Positions 12,531 to 20,942 of a DNA stretch of 21,133 nucleotides are shown one piece after another. The notes under the pieces are model-generated. The model was not told the DNA's origin. It searched no databases and was given only the letters and a program-made list of their open reading frames with translations. Source of the DNA: a virus; the IMG/VR virus record IMGVR_UViG_3300006919_000574, positions 1-21,133 of that record, one strand, 5' to 3'. How positions within the stretch are numbered: position 1 is the first letter of the stretch; each line of letters opens with the position of its first letter. The position numbers and the translations under genes are program-made.

Positions 12531-14666
12531 TTATAAAGCTCCATAATTAACTGTTAAGTAACCGCTTTCATGTTCAAATACTGCATTAGGTATGTGTGCA
12601 ACTTCTTGAGCAATAACACCAATCTCAGGTGTGTTAATACCAAGTTTTTTAGCAACATCATTCCATGTCCAAGTGTAAACATTATGTCCTTTAGATTTAC
12701 CAACAAGTGTAATATTGTCTTTTAATCTTTCATCAGAAAATAAACCCATAATTGATCCTATAGCTCCAGCAGCACCTCCTATTTGTTCAAAAGTTCCAGG
12801 TTTATAACTTTGACTAACATTACTCTGCGTAGGCAACGCACTAACACCTTGAGCCAATAAACCAAGTTGTTGTGGGCCGTAACCAAGCGCTCGTAAGAAC
12901 TCGTTGTAACCAGCATCCATGCCTCTTTGTTGTAGTCCTTGTTGTTGTGAACCGATACTAGATAGCATACCAAGACTTCTGTATTGGTCGCTTAATTGGT
13001 CGCTTAATAAACCAGCTTGGAACTGTCTGTTTCTCATTTCTAATTCTGGTTGCATAAATGCAGCTCTATTAGCAGCATCAAACATTCCCATGTTCATTTG
13101 ATTATTAAACTGTCCTTGTTGTAAACCAAATCTATTTAAAGCATCTTGGTTAGCAGCAAATCTTGACGCGTCTAATCTTGCCTGATTTTGTGCAACATCA
13201 CCAAGCAAGCCTTGTCTTGCTAAACCAGCCTGTTGACCAAAGGTTGCGTTTTGCATAGCAATAGCTCTGTCTGCATCAGACATAAATCTATCTGCTCCAA
13301 ACTGTCTATCTATATCTTGTCCAGCTAAACCTGTTGCTCTATCAAAACCTTGCGAACGTAAATTACTAGCTAACTTACCAGCTTGTTCTGCAAAGTTTCT
13401 GTTTGTTTCTGATTCTAATAAGGCTGAACGCGAACCACCAAATGCACCTCTTCCGATTGCTGCATCTTGGTCGCTTTGTATTTGCATCTGTCTTGCTCTG
13501 TTTAAATCACCGAGTGTATTGTCTATAACTTGTGATTGAAAAGGGTTTTGATACGCACCTATATCTGTATCTAATAAAGACCTTGGTGTTATATCTCTTA
13601 CATCACCACGATTAACAGAAGCACCACTATATAAGTCTACTGGAGCTATGTTTGATGCTTGTTGCATTGCTGCTGGACCTAATTGAGTTGGTGAAAATGG
13701 ATTAGTTTGTGACTGTAAACCTGGTCTAATAGGATTTCGTATTGGGTCAGGTCTACGAACAGTTACTCCTGCTGAACCAGTCATAGTGCCATCTGAATTA
13801 ATAATTTCTGATGGTCTAATTCCTGGACCAAAACCAAAGTCTTGTGAAGGTATTGGTTTTGGAGGAGTTGGAGGTTGCAATAGACCACCGTAGTTAATGC
13901 CACCGCCTCCAGGAACATTACCGCCTACAATAGGTCCTCTAGGTCTTGAAGCTCTAGGGTCAGCCGATGAACCAAATGCTTGAAGAGGTCTATCTGGATC
14001 AAATCCCTCAGCAATTAATGATTCTCTGGTTTTTTGTCGTTGTGCTAAGACCTCTGGATTATCACCAAAATATCCTGGTCCTCTACCACCACCAGCAGCT
14101 CTTAGTGAAGCCTCTGCTTCTTCCATTGATACTCGTGGTCCATCAAAAATTGCTTCAGGCATATTTAGAAATCCAGCCTCTCTTAAATCTGTGCCAACCA
14201 AAGGTCTATTTCTGTCTGTTCCATCTCCCATTGTCATTTTAGGCATTGGGTCATAACCTGTACCTGGAGTTGGTGAAGGAAAAACAGGTCCACCGCCTCC
14301 TGGGCCACCGATTGATATAGGTGGAGTTGGTCTTCTACCGCCGCCGCCAGTAATAGGCATAGGTTGGAAGATTGGAGAAGGTTGTTGTGGTTGATTATAA
14401 CCAAATGGTAAATTAACACTTGGAGCAGACATATAAGCTAAATTGTTTAATTGACTTCTAGGATCAAAACCCATTGATTGATTAAACATATTTCTTGTTG
14501 CACCAAATCCCATTAATTGATCTGGGTTAAATCCTGCTACTCTTGCACCTGTGTATGGAACAAAAGGTTGTGAAGCTATACCTTGGGCCTTACTATAAAG
14601 GTCCTGGTATATCTCCATTTGTGCTGGGTCAGTCGTTGTTGTAGTTGTGCTTTTTCCTTTACTCAT
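12531..14666 (-). CDS. Gly/Pro/Gln-rich virion protein with C-terminal S74 chaperone
   Basis: A 711-aa protein in three parts. The N-terminus has a Thr run and a conserved-looking helical segment (EIYQDLYSKAQGIASQPFVP). Low-complexity Pro/Gly-rich blocks follow (about 85-150 and 240-330), then a Gln/Asn/Arg/Ala-rich helical region (about 385-600). The last 70 residues are a short Peptidase S74 (intramolecular chaperone) domain beginning SDERLKDNI and including PEIGVIAQEVAHIPNAV. In this family the Ser of the S-D-x-R-x-K motif is the self-cleavage site, so the domain probably trims itself off after trimerisation. It overlaps the upstream GNAT-like gene by ATGA. It sits among tail and ejection genes; the exact virion part is unknown. 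Confidence 0.68.
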   Translation of the reverse strand: MSKGKSTTTTTTDPAQMEIYQDLYSKAQGIASQPFVPYTGARVAGFNPDQLMGFGATRNMFNQSMGFDPRSQLNNLAYMSAPSVNLPFGYNQPQQPSPIFQPMPITGGGGRRPTPPISIGGPGGGGPVFPSPTPGTGYDPMPKMTMGDGTDRNRPLVGTDLREAGFLNMPEAIFDGPRVSMEEAEASLRAAGGGRGPGYFGDNPEVLAQRQKTRESLIAEGFDPDRPLQAFGSSADPRASRPRGPIVGGNVPGGGGINYGGLLQPPTPPKPIPSQDFGFGPGIRPSEIINSDGTMTGSAGVTVRRPDPIRNPIRPGLQSQTNPFSPTQLGPAAMQQASNIAPVDLYSGASVNRGDVRDITPRSLLDTDIGAYQNPFQSQVIDNTLGDLNRARQMQIQSDQDAAIGRGAFGGSRSALLESETNRNFAEQAGKLASNLRSQGFDRATGLAGQDIDRQFGADRFMSDADRAIAMQNATFGQQAGLARQGLLGDVAQNQARLDASRFAANQDALNRFGLQQGQFNNQMNMGMFDAANRAAFMQPELEMRNRQFQAGLLSDQLSDQYRSLGMLSSIGSQQQGLQQRGMDAGYNEFLRALGYGPQQLGLLAQGVSALPTQSNVSQSYKPGTFEQIGGAAGAIGSIMGLFSDERLKDNITLVGKSKGHNVYTWTWNDVAKKLGINTPEIGVIAQEVAHIPNAVFEHESGYLTVNYGAL

Positions 14667-15058
14667 AATTCTTTTCTAACCAGATATTCTTGTTCAAAGC
14701 CAAGATGTTTTATTTTTCGCAGCCAGCCTTTACGACCACCACCATAAATTCTTTTGCATCCAAAATGTTTTGCAAATTGTTCAAAGCTAGGTAACATTGA
14801 CTCTAGCTCTTTGTAGTCACCAGCACAGAATATTAAATTCATTACTTTCACTCTGGGATATTCTACAAACTCTGTTATCATTACAGAGTCTTTACCAGGC
14901 CATATATGAAACATTCCTTGGCCTATTTTTTCTTTAATATCAGTTAAATTATACATATCTTGGTGCTTTATTGCACGAATAATATGATGCTCTAACCTGT
15001 CAAACTCTACTTCCCAGTCTTCTTTAGACTGTTGTGGAGGTGGAGAGTGTTCCGTCAT
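14663..15058 (-). CDS. GNAT-like acetyltransferase-fold phage protein
   Basis: About 131 aa from the ATG at 15056-15058, or 141 aa from an ATG at 15086-15088; neither has a strong ribosome site, and the shorter form overlaps less with the upstream gene. The central beta region (DSVMITEFVEY, then KVMNLIFCAGDYKEL) and the end (FGCKRIYGGGRKGWLRKIKH, then LGFEQEY) resemble GNAT-fold phage proteins. In these a G-R-x-G-W segment and a final GF/GW strand close the acetyl-CoA site. The classic R/Q-x-x-G-x-G/A loop is not evident, so it may be a divergent or inactive member. It lies among tail genes. Confidence 0.5.
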   Translation of the reverse strand: MTEHSPPPQQSKEDWEVEFDRLEHHIIRAIKHQDMYNLTDIKEKIGQGMFHIWPGKDSVMITEFVEYPRVKVMNLIFCAGDYKELESMLPSFEQFAKHFGCKRIYGGGRKGWLRKIKHLGFEQEYLVRKEL

Positions 15059-15251
15059 CTGCGACACTAACTTTATATTTCGTTCCATTTGGACTTACCA
15101 ATACTAACTCGGTGGCATCACCACCATTTATTTGTATTCTTTCACCTTTGTTGAAAGTCATACCCGTTTGATATTCTATCTCTGATATTAAATAGTTAAG
15201 ATAGTTCTTATCGTAATCTTCACCTGGTCGTGTCAGCGTTCTTCTTGCCAC
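15024..15251 (-). CDS. Small protein of unknown function, 75 aa, GTG start
   Basis: A 75-aa protein with a basic N-terminus (MARRTLTRPGEDYDKNYLNY), a helical first half and a beta-rich second half (TELVLVSPNGTKYKVSVADD). The start is GTG at 15249-15251, overlapping the upstream TAG as TAGTG, with AGAGG about nine bases upstream. The tight coupling to the propeller-like tail protein gene suggests a structural or assembly role. I do not recognise a family. Confidence 0.6.
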   Translation of the reverse strand: MARRTLTRPGEDYDKNYLNYLISEIEYQTGMTFNKGERIQINGGDATELVLVSPNGTKYKVSVADDGTLSTSTTV

Positions 15252-16750
15252 TATCTACGACCTCTATTTCTTACATCTAATCGTATATTGCCTACTTGAA
15301 AATTTTGATTGGTTGATCCTGTTACTGTCATCTGTACTTGTCGTGCTGTAAACCTTGCATCGGTATAACCATCATTTTCAAACGTAAAACTTCCAAAATC
15401 TGTTTCTGGACCAAGTGGTGTAAATCTTCCTTTAAAACTTAATGTGACTCCTGGTAAGCTGTTAGCTTCTTCATCAGGTAATATTTGGTTACATTGCACA
15501 TAGTTATCACCGTTACCTATTTCTATAGGTCCTGATTCTGCATACGGAACGGCTGTTCCTAAATTTTCAGAATTACTAAGTGTTGTACTTTCATGTTGAT
15601 AAACATTACCAAGTGAATCACAAGCAATCGGATAATCAAAAACACCTTGGTCTATCCAACATCCTCTATCCATAGAACCAATAGACCAAACATTATCAAC
15701 ATAATTCCAAATAGCATATTTATTAGGTGTCTTTTGGTCACTACCTTTTGGAAAAAACCAAATTACTTCATTAAAGTTAGAGTTATGTCCACCGCAAGAT
15801 AATCTTCTATAGTTATATCGTATATCATCAAACACAAAATCATGCACATCACACTTGATTTCTTTAACCGATCCATCAAAAACAAAGAAAGAGTTTTCAC
15901 CCATCCATGTTAAAAAGTTACCAGAAGTTACAACTGTTCTAGGTGATGCAGCTTTACAGTTAGTACCAGCATCTTGAATACCGTATATAAAAGGAGAACC
16001 TGTATAGTAAAGTCTTGCGATACCAGTATCAGTAAAGATAATGACATCTGTTTGCCATTTAACGGCACTTAATATTCTACCGCCTGTTGGTATTTGTAAA
16101 TCACCAGCTGTATTTGTTGATGCAGCTGTCCAGGTTGTACTTGCTTCTCTTGATGACCATTGTACTTTTCTTGGGTCGCCACCAGCTCCTAGAGCTATCA
16201 CATGACGTTCATTGGTGACTAATACACCAGAACATCCTGTAGGAGAATTAGTTAGCTGTGAGCCTATAGTTGATGGTGCAGAAGGTGACCATTTATAAAT
16301 CTTGCCATCACTTGCACAACAGAAAAGTAAGTCTTCACCAAAGTTATCAAAAGACCATGATTTAGAATCAAAGAATAAACCAGACTGTGATCTAGCATCA
16401 CCGTAGTCTTCGACATTATAGTTATATGCACCGTATCCAAGTGGGTCTGTTGATTGGTCAGACACAAAACCAGAAGGAGTAATGTCATACCAAGTTCCAG
16501 CATGGTTGACATAAATCTTTTGTCTTGTTCCAACCGCTAAAACTTTTTTACCAGAATTAGTAATGTATGCAAACATTCCTGTCGGCGTACCTGTTAAAGC
16601 TGTATCTCTTATTTTTTCCCAACCACCAAGAGGTCGCAAAAAACCATTTTGAAAACGTATTAAATTACTATCAGTCCAACGCCCTTTGTTACCATAGTCC
16701 GTTCCATTCGTGACTACTCCAGCGGGAGGGGTGACTGGTAGCAAAGGCAT
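15251..16750 (-). CDS. Propeller-like tail/stabilisation protein (P22 gp10-like)
   Basis: A 499-aa protein with repeated beta-rich, Trp- and Gly-containing blocks: GGWEKIRDTALTGTPTGMF, KKVLAVGTRQKIYV, SDGKIYKWSPSAPSTIG, DPRKVQWSSREASTTW and EVIWFFPKGSDQKTPNKYAI. The N-terminal pattern of a Pro-rich start, then W-x-D-x-x-x-I-R-F-x-x-G and GGW, is shared by tail proteins of many short-tailed phages that I associate with the P22 gp10 packaged-DNA stabilisation type. A beta-propeller is likely. It sits downstream of fibre genes and upstream of the S74 protein gene. The family link is by pattern, so the specific gp10 role is moderate confidence. Confidence 0.6.
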   Translation of the reverse strand: MPLLPVTPPAGVVTNGTDYGNKGRWTDSNLIRFQNGFLRPLGGWEKIRDTALTGTPTGMFAYITNSGKKVLAVGTRQKIYVNHAGTWYDITPSGFVSDQSTDPLGYGAYNYNVEDYGDARSQSGLFFDSKSWSFDNFGEDLLFCCASDGKIYKWSPSAPSTIGSQLTNSPTGCSGVLVTNERHVIALGAGGDPRKVQWSSREASTTWTAASTNTAGDLQIPTGGRILSAVKWQTDVIIFTDTGIARLYYTGSPFIYGIQDAGTNCKAASPRTVVTSGNFLTWMGENSFFVFDGSVKEIKCDVHDFVFDDIRYNYRRLSCGGHNSNFNEVIWFFPKGSDQKTPNKYAIWNYVDNVWSIGSMDRGCWIDQGVFDYPIACDSLGNVYQHESTTLSNSENLGTAVPYAESGPIEIGNGDNYVQCNQILPDEEANSLPGVTLSFKGRFTPLGPETDFGSFTFENDGYTDARFTARQVQMTVTGSTNQNFQVGNIRLDVRNRGRR

Positions 16751-16791
16751 TATTAACCTGCTATTGTTTTTGTTTCGCTTGTTGGATTGAT

Positions 16792-17097
16792 TTAGCCATC
16801 AATGTTGTTGTCTAGGCTTTCTTTTAAACCAGAAACTTCATCTTCGCCCATAACATCTGTAACCCAACCACTTACTATTTCATTAGTAAGATCAGCAAAC
16901 GGTATAAAGTTTTCTATATCATCTGCGTTAATAGCCTGCGTGCCATACGTTGAAGCTGTGTAATCATTACCTTCAGCATCTTGTTGGTCGCTTACTGCGT
17001 TTAGTCGCCAATGTACGTTATAAACAACGTCTGAGTGACTGTCGTGATTTGGGTAAACATCAACTGTTTTACAATCCCATGTATATGTATTTGCCAT
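16792..17097 (-). CDS. Conserved small phage protein, 101 aa
   Basis: A 101-aa acidic protein opening TYTWDCKTVDVYPNH and continuing VVYNVHWRLNAVSDQ. Similar short proteins with a W-x-V/C-x-x-x-D-x-Y-P start and a V-H-W-R core are frequent beside tail fibre genes of marine phages, always of unknown role. The ATG shares its A with the stop of the 58-aa membrane protein, and AAGGAG lies about 10 bases upstream inside that gene. A 41-bp gap without recognisable signals follows before the propeller-like gene. Confidence 0.65.
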   Translation of the reverse strand: MANTYTWDCKTVDVYPNHDSHSDVVYNVHWRLNAVSDQQDAEGNDYTASTYGTQAINADDIENFIPFADLTNEIVSGWVTDVMGEDEVSGLKESLDNNIDG

Positions 17098-17273
17098 TAT
17101 TTATTCTCCTTTTGATAAATTTTTATTTTAAAATTTAATGCCAATAAATCAATGTAACCAAATAATTTATCTATCCAGGCATCATCTTTTGTTGATGGTG
17201 TAAAGGCAGCGATGATAGATGCGATTGTTACTATGTAAGTTATTGTTGTTATTGTATCTGTTATAAAATGCAT
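17097..17273 (-). CDS. Small holin-like membrane protein, 58 aa
   Basis: Hand translation of the gap between the fibre and the 101-aa gene gives 58 codons. An N-terminal hydrophobic segment (TITTITYIVTIASIIAAF, residues 8-25) is followed by PSTKDDAWIDKLFGYIDLLA and a basic end. I recall short phage proteins with a single membrane span, then a T-P-x-x-K-D-D-x-x-x-x-K-L-x-x-x-I-D-x-L-A motif, in many marine phages, sometimes labelled holin-like. The ATG is four bases after the fibre stop, and the stop overlaps the next ATG as TAATG, so it fits the operon exactly. Membrane insertion is likely; a lysis role is only a possibility, and no endolysin is visible in the window. Confidence 0.72.
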   Translation of the reverse strand: MHFITDTITTITYIVTIASIIAAFTPSTKDDAWIDKLFGYIDLLALNFKIKIYQKENK

Positions 17274-17277
17274 GATG

Positions 17278-19224
17278 TTATCCTTCTAGTGTTTCTATTC
17301 TTGATTTAAGATCATCAATCTGTTCTTGTTGTTCTTGTATAGCTTTTACTAATAGTGGAACTAATTTACTTTGGTCAATTCCTTGATATTCTGGATTACC
17401 TTCACTATCAACTCCATCTTTTTCACCAGTAATTGCTTCAGGCACTATGTCTTGTACTTCGTGCGCTAAGAAACCATCAACTGTTGTATCTGCATCAGCT
17501 ATAAAATTAAACCTAGCTGGTTTTAATTGTGCAACTCTATCAAGAGCATTAAAGTCATAATTTACATTTTCTTTTAATCTATAATCTGATGATGTATTAA
17601 ATGCTGTGCTTGAACCAGAGGTTACAATGCTTCCCACTTGTCCATTGGGATTAAACATTTGCATATGGCTATCTCCCCCAGTTGCACTTGATGAAGTAAC
17701 TATCATTCCAATCGTGCTTTTTGCGTCTATACCAAACCCTTTTACAGAAGCAGAAGGAAGTGATGAGCAATTTACAAGTAAATCTCCATTATTAGCAATA
17801 GTCATTAATGTTGAAAGTGATGCATCTGCACCTGCACTTCCTGAAGCTGCGGTTGCAAAATAATGATTACCATTAAATTGCTGATAATAACTACCTTCAC
17901 CATTAGCTAAATATGCATAAGTATTTCCAGAATCTACTGCTAAATTTTGAGAAAGTGTTATAGCACCACCATCAATTCTGGTAGAGTCAGTTATTAATGA
18001 TCCATTTGTAAATACTATACCTGTAACTGCTGAATGCAATGTTGGAGATGTACAACCTTGATATATCGTTCCAGCACTATCAATACGCATTCTTTCTGAG
18101 CCATTTGTAGCGAATCCCATGTGATTAGAAGAATGGTTATAACCGAAAGAAGCTACATTATTACTATCAGCATCTCCAAATATAATTGCATTTTCTACAT
18201 TGTTTGGAGATAAGAATGTCAGATAGTTGTGTGTACTATTTTCTATAACTAATGAACTATCTGATAGTGCTGTTACACTACCTGCACTTCCTTTATGCAC
18301 ATGAAGTTTTGTATCAGGACTAGCCGTTCCAATTCCAACATTGCCACCATCTGTAATGACCATCTGACCACCAGCATCAGATAAACTGTTGTAATTAAAT
18401 CTTAAAGTATTAGAGCTTCCTGATTGATAAATATAAAAAGGATTTGCATTACCAGCATTAATTTTTACACCAGCATGAACATAAGCATTAGAGTTGGTTT
18501 GAGCTATCGTTACTAAAGCATCGCCACCACCTACCGCTGGTTGAAATTTACCGCTACCAACTACGTCTAATTTAGTACTTGGACTACTCGTTCCAATTCC
18601 AACGTTGCCTGAACTATCAATACGCATATGTTGTGAACCTGCAGCAGTAAAAATAGTGCTACTACCAGCTTGTTCTGAGCCAATGATAAAATTATTACCA
18701 CTATTGTATGCAAAGGCAACATTCGTTCCGCTATTTTGCCAAGTAATGTGAGATGTTGAACCATTTATAGTAAGTCCTTTTGTACCAGCTCCAAAAGTTA
18801 CTGGGCTAGTTTGTCCAAATCCAATATTTCCTGAACTATCAATTGTTAAAGCATTTATATCAAGTGATGAAGAGTTTGAAACCCTAAAATTAATATCTTG
18901 TCCTACAGTAAAGTGGTCAATATAAGAAGCACCTGCTGATTTAAATCTTATATTGTTTTCAGCGATAATTGTATCGCTAGTACCAACTGTTATATTTCCT
19001 GATGCATCTAAACTTGTAAATGATCCCGCAGCTGGAGTTGTGCCACCAATGACAGAATTATCAATTACTGCTCCGTCTAAGTTTAATGCTACTGAAGTAC
19101 CATTAGATGCAAAGATCGCATCAAGTGAATCAAGGTCAGCGTTTAGCTTTGTACCCCAGGTATCAGTAGATGCTCCTACCTCTGGTTTAGTTAAGTTTAA
19201 ATTCGTTGTATATGTGTCTGCCAT
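17278..19224 (-). CDS. Tail fibre with C-terminal S74 intramolecular chaperone
   Basis: A 648-aa trimeric-fibre-type protein. The N-terminus (TTNLNLTKPEVGASTDTWG) is of the kind shared by marine phage fibres and probably docks to the tail. The shaft carries repeated segments such as MRIDSSGNVGIGTSSPSTKL, NIGFGQTSPVT, NVGIGTASPDTKLHV and MRIDSAGTIY. Residues 546-648 form a full Peptidase S74 domain, starting SDYRLKENV with GFLAHEVQDIVPEAI and ending in a coiled coil (EQQEQIDDLKSRIETLEG). The chaperone should trimerise, help fold the shaft and cut itself off at the Ser before DYR. Host-receptor binding is the expected role. Ribosome site AGGA eight bases before the ATG. Confidence 0.87.
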   Translation of the reverse strand: MADTYTTNLNLTKPEVGASTDTWGTKLNADLDSLDAIFASNGTSVALNLDGAVIDNSVIGGTTPAAGSFTSLDASGNITVGTSDTIIAENNIRFKSAGASYIDHFTVGQDINFRVSNSSSLDINALTIDSSGNIGFGQTSPVTFGAGTKGLTINGSTSHITWQNSGTNVAFAYNSGNNFIIGSEQAGSSTIFTAAGSQHMRIDSSGNVGIGTSSPSTKLDVVGSGKFQPAVGGGDALVTIAQTNSNAYVHAGVKINAGNANPFYIYQSGSSNTLRFNYNSLSDAGGQMVITDGGNVGIGTASPDTKLHVHKGSAGSVTALSDSSLVIENSTHNYLTFLSPNNVENAIIFGDADSNNVASFGYNHSSNHMGFATNGSERMRIDSAGTIYQGCTSPTLHSAVTGIVFTNGSLITDSTRIDGGAITLSQNLAVDSGNTYAYLANGEGSYYQQFNGNHYFATAASGSAGADASLSTLMTIANNGDLLVNCSSLPSASVKGFGIDAKSTIGMIVTSSSATGGDSHMQMFNPNGQVGSIVTSGSSTAFNTSSDYRLKENVNYDFNALDRVAQLKPARFNFIADADTTVDGFLAHEVQDIVPEAITGEKDGVDSEGNPEYQGIDQSKLVPLLVKAIQEQQEQIDDLKSRIETLEG

Positions 19225-19238
19225 AATTTAATTCCTGT

Positions 19239-19892
19239 TTATGCTGCAATGTCAGTCCAATCAGTATTTGTTGCGGACTGATCTGTCCAAGTTGTTGTAG
19301 CTGGTGTTTGGTCTGTATAAATAGTATCTGCTACAGTCTGGTCTTCCCATTTTAAACTACCTATCGCAGAAAAACTACTGCTTTGTGTAATACTACAGGT
19401 TCCAGATTGGACCAATGAACCAGTAACAACTAAGTCACTTGAAGCATTTATTTGACTTGCTGCTGATACGATAAAGACACCAACAGCAGTTACGTTTGTT
19501 GATGCGGTGATATTTGATTCACCAACATCAATTTGTGTGCCTGTTGCACTAAGACTTGATGATGCTGCCATTAGCACGCCACCAATATCTATTTGAGTAC
19601 CTACAGCTGTTAGGCTCGATGTTGATGATATGCTTGTCGCACCAAATTTAATTCTAACACCAGTCGATGTAAGACTTGATGTTGCTGTGATTTGTGAAGC
19701 ACCTTGTACGGGTACTAATCCAACTGCAGTAACACTAGAAGAAGCTGTTATTGATACTTCTCCAGTTACAGGTACAACACCAACCGCAGTTAGGTTTGAT
19801 GTTGCTGTGATTGAGCTTTCAGCTAATTCAAATTGTGGTGTTCCCCAGTAGGACTTACCGTATCCACCAAAACCATAGCCTACTGAAGCCAT
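19239..19892 (-). CDS. Repeat protein: eight 20-aa plus three 10-aa tandem repeats
   Basis: A 217-aa protein with no domain I recognise, built almost wholly of tandem repeats. Residues 1-24 are a Gly/Tyr-rich lead (MASVGYGFGGYGKSYWG). Residues 25-184 are eight units of exactly 20 aa with consensus near xxSITASSSLTAVGxxxxxG, for example EVSITASSSVTAVGLVPVQG. Residues 185-214 are three units of 10 aa: QTVADTIYTD, QTPATTTWTD and QSATNTDWTD. The two-strand-per-20-residue pattern suggests a beta-solenoid or fibrous rod, perhaps a receptor-contacting or neck fibre. It lies between a small conserved structural gene (four-base gap) and the S74 fibre gene (14-base gap), so a virion role is likely. Confidence 0.7.
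   Translation of the reverse strand: MASVGYGFGGYGKSYWGTPQFELAESSITATSNLTAVGVVPVTGEVSITASSSVTAVGLVPVQGASQITATSSLTSTGVRIKFGATSISSTSSLTAVGTQIDIGGVLMAASSSLSATGTQIDVGESNITASTNVTAVGVFIVSAASQINASSDLVVTGSLVQSGTCSITQSSSFSAIGSLKWEDQTVADTIYTDQTPATTTWTDQSATNTDWTDIAA
19251..19820 (-). repeat. In-frame tandem repeats (8 x 60 bp, 3 x 30 bp)
   Basis: Eight diverged 60-bp units occupy 19341-19820 and three 30-bp units 19251-19340, all in frame inside the 217-aa gene. The protein register is exact, while the DNA copies differ at many positions, so the array is old or under selection and is not a recent slippage product. Confidence 0.75.
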
Positions 19893-19896
19893 GATA

Positions 19897-20280
19897 TTAC
19901 GCTACAGTTATATCTATAGCACCTGCATTAAATCTAAATACATCTCCAGTAGAAACAGTTTTACTTGTTGTTAGGTTTCCATAAGCAAGTAAGTTACCAG
20001 ATGATGAAGCATCAAAAATACCTACTGCAACAACAGTACCATAATCGGCTGTAGCTGTTGGGTATTCTATAGCTGATGTGTTTGATGCTGTATCGTTAGT
20101 AACAGTAAAAGCTGCTGTTTGTCTTGCATAAGCTCCGCCTGAAACTTCTGTTCCACCACCAGTATCAGATGGTGCTGATGTATATAATGCTACATATAAA
20201 GTTGATGGAGCTGTATAGGCTGATCCACCAAATACATGACCAACAACTTTGTTCTCTAAATAATCTGAAAATCCAGCCAT
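19897..20280 (-). CDS. Conserved phage structural protein, 127 aa
   Basis: A 127-aa beta-rich protein. The start (GFSDYLENKVVGHVFGGSAY), then PSTLYVALYTSAPSD, SGGAYARQTAAFTV and VAVGIFDASSSGNLLAYGNL, follows a pattern very common in phage tail regions. This is a short helix, an LY-x-A-L-Y/F-T-S-x-P strand, then G-Y-A-R-Q and G-I-F-D-A. Members are usually annotated as hypothetical or putative tail proteins. AAGGAG lies before the ATG. It is placed between the adaptor and the repeat protein gene, consistent with a minor tail or fibre-base component. Confidence 0.7.
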   Translation of the reverse strand: MAGFSDYLENKVVGHVFGGSAYTAPSTLYVALYTSAPSDTGGGTEVSGGAYARQTAAFTVTNDTASNTSAIEYPTATADYGTVVAVGIFDASSSGNLLAYGNLTTSKTVSTGDVFRFNAGAIDITVA

Positions 20281-20294
20281 TTTATTCTCCTTTG

Positions 20295-20942
20295 TTAATT
20301 ACCGTAGTAATAATTTTTCTTTTGTTTTTTTCCGTAAGTTCTTCTTCTCATCATTAAAGAACCTTTACCAAATGCAGCTTTCTCTTGCTCAAGCCTCATT
20401 TCTTCTAATGCTTTCTCAAACTGTTGCGTAAACATTGGTATTCTTTCATCTTCCATTAAGAAGATTGAAGCGTGTTTTAACGCACCATACAAATATACAT
20501 CTGGGTGTGAGACTGATACAAAGTTACTTGTATTGGAATCACTTAATGCAGATATTTTAGCATAGTAAGTTAGCTGTAGGGTATATTCTGCATCAGGAGT
20601 TGGTGCTAATTCTATAGAGTCATCCACCATTGCAAAATAAACTGGTTGACCTGTAGAGTTGTTGTTTGCTTTTCTATAGACATCTAATGACTCTATAGAT
20701 TGTTGGAATAAAGGACTAAAATCATTTGATGTAATTTCTACATTGATGGCCTCTATCCAATCTGTTGGAACTGTTAAGTATTGTGAGTCAGCTGTAGCTG
20801 TTGCTCGTTTAATCATGTCTTTAGTTCTTAATCTTCTATTAAGTTCTGCTTCGACATTATCAATGAACGTATCTATATCAGACGTTAAATCTGATCTATT
20901 TAGATAATTTGCTATTGCTGTTTTAAGTTCTGCGTATGTCAT
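20295..20942 (-). CDS. Head-to-tail adaptor protein (P22 gp4-like)
   Basis: A 215-aa protein with YAELKTAIANYLNRSDLTSD at the N-terminus, then DTFIDNVEAELNRRLRTKDM and the strand YLTVPTDWIEAINVEI. A beta segment (PVYFAMVDDSIELAPTPDAE, YTLQLTYYAKI) and a final helix (FTQQFEKALEEMRLEQEKAA) with a basic tail follow. This helix-strand-helix pattern, with L-N-R-x-D...E..LNR.LR and the YY.KI...LS motif, is that of the gp4-like adaptor family that joins portal to tail in short-tailed phages. It overlaps the upstream gene by ATGA. The family call is good; stoichiometry and partners are not visible here. Confidence 0.72.
   Translation of the reverse strand: MTYAELKTAIANYLNRSDLTSDIDTFIDNVEAELNRRLRTKDMIKRATATADSQYLTVPTDWIEAINVEITSNDFSPLFQQSIESLDVYRKANNNSTGQPVYFAMVDDSIELAPTPDAEYTLQLTYYAKISALSDSNTSNFVSVSHPDVYLYGALKHASIFLMEDERIPMFTQQFEKALEEMRLEQEKAAFGKGSLMMRRRTYGKKQKKNYYYGN

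Noticed and set aside
12779-14419. Plus- and minus-strand ORFs in other frames within the 711-aa gene
   Set aside because: Their translations are low-complexity by-products of the repetitive Gln/Gly/Pro coding sequence and have no ribosome sites; the 711-aa frame is intact and ends in a recognisable S74 domain.
17278-19892. A diversity-generating retroelement acting on the fibre or repeat protein
   Set aside because: No reverse transcriptase gene and no template/variable repeat pair are visible in the window.
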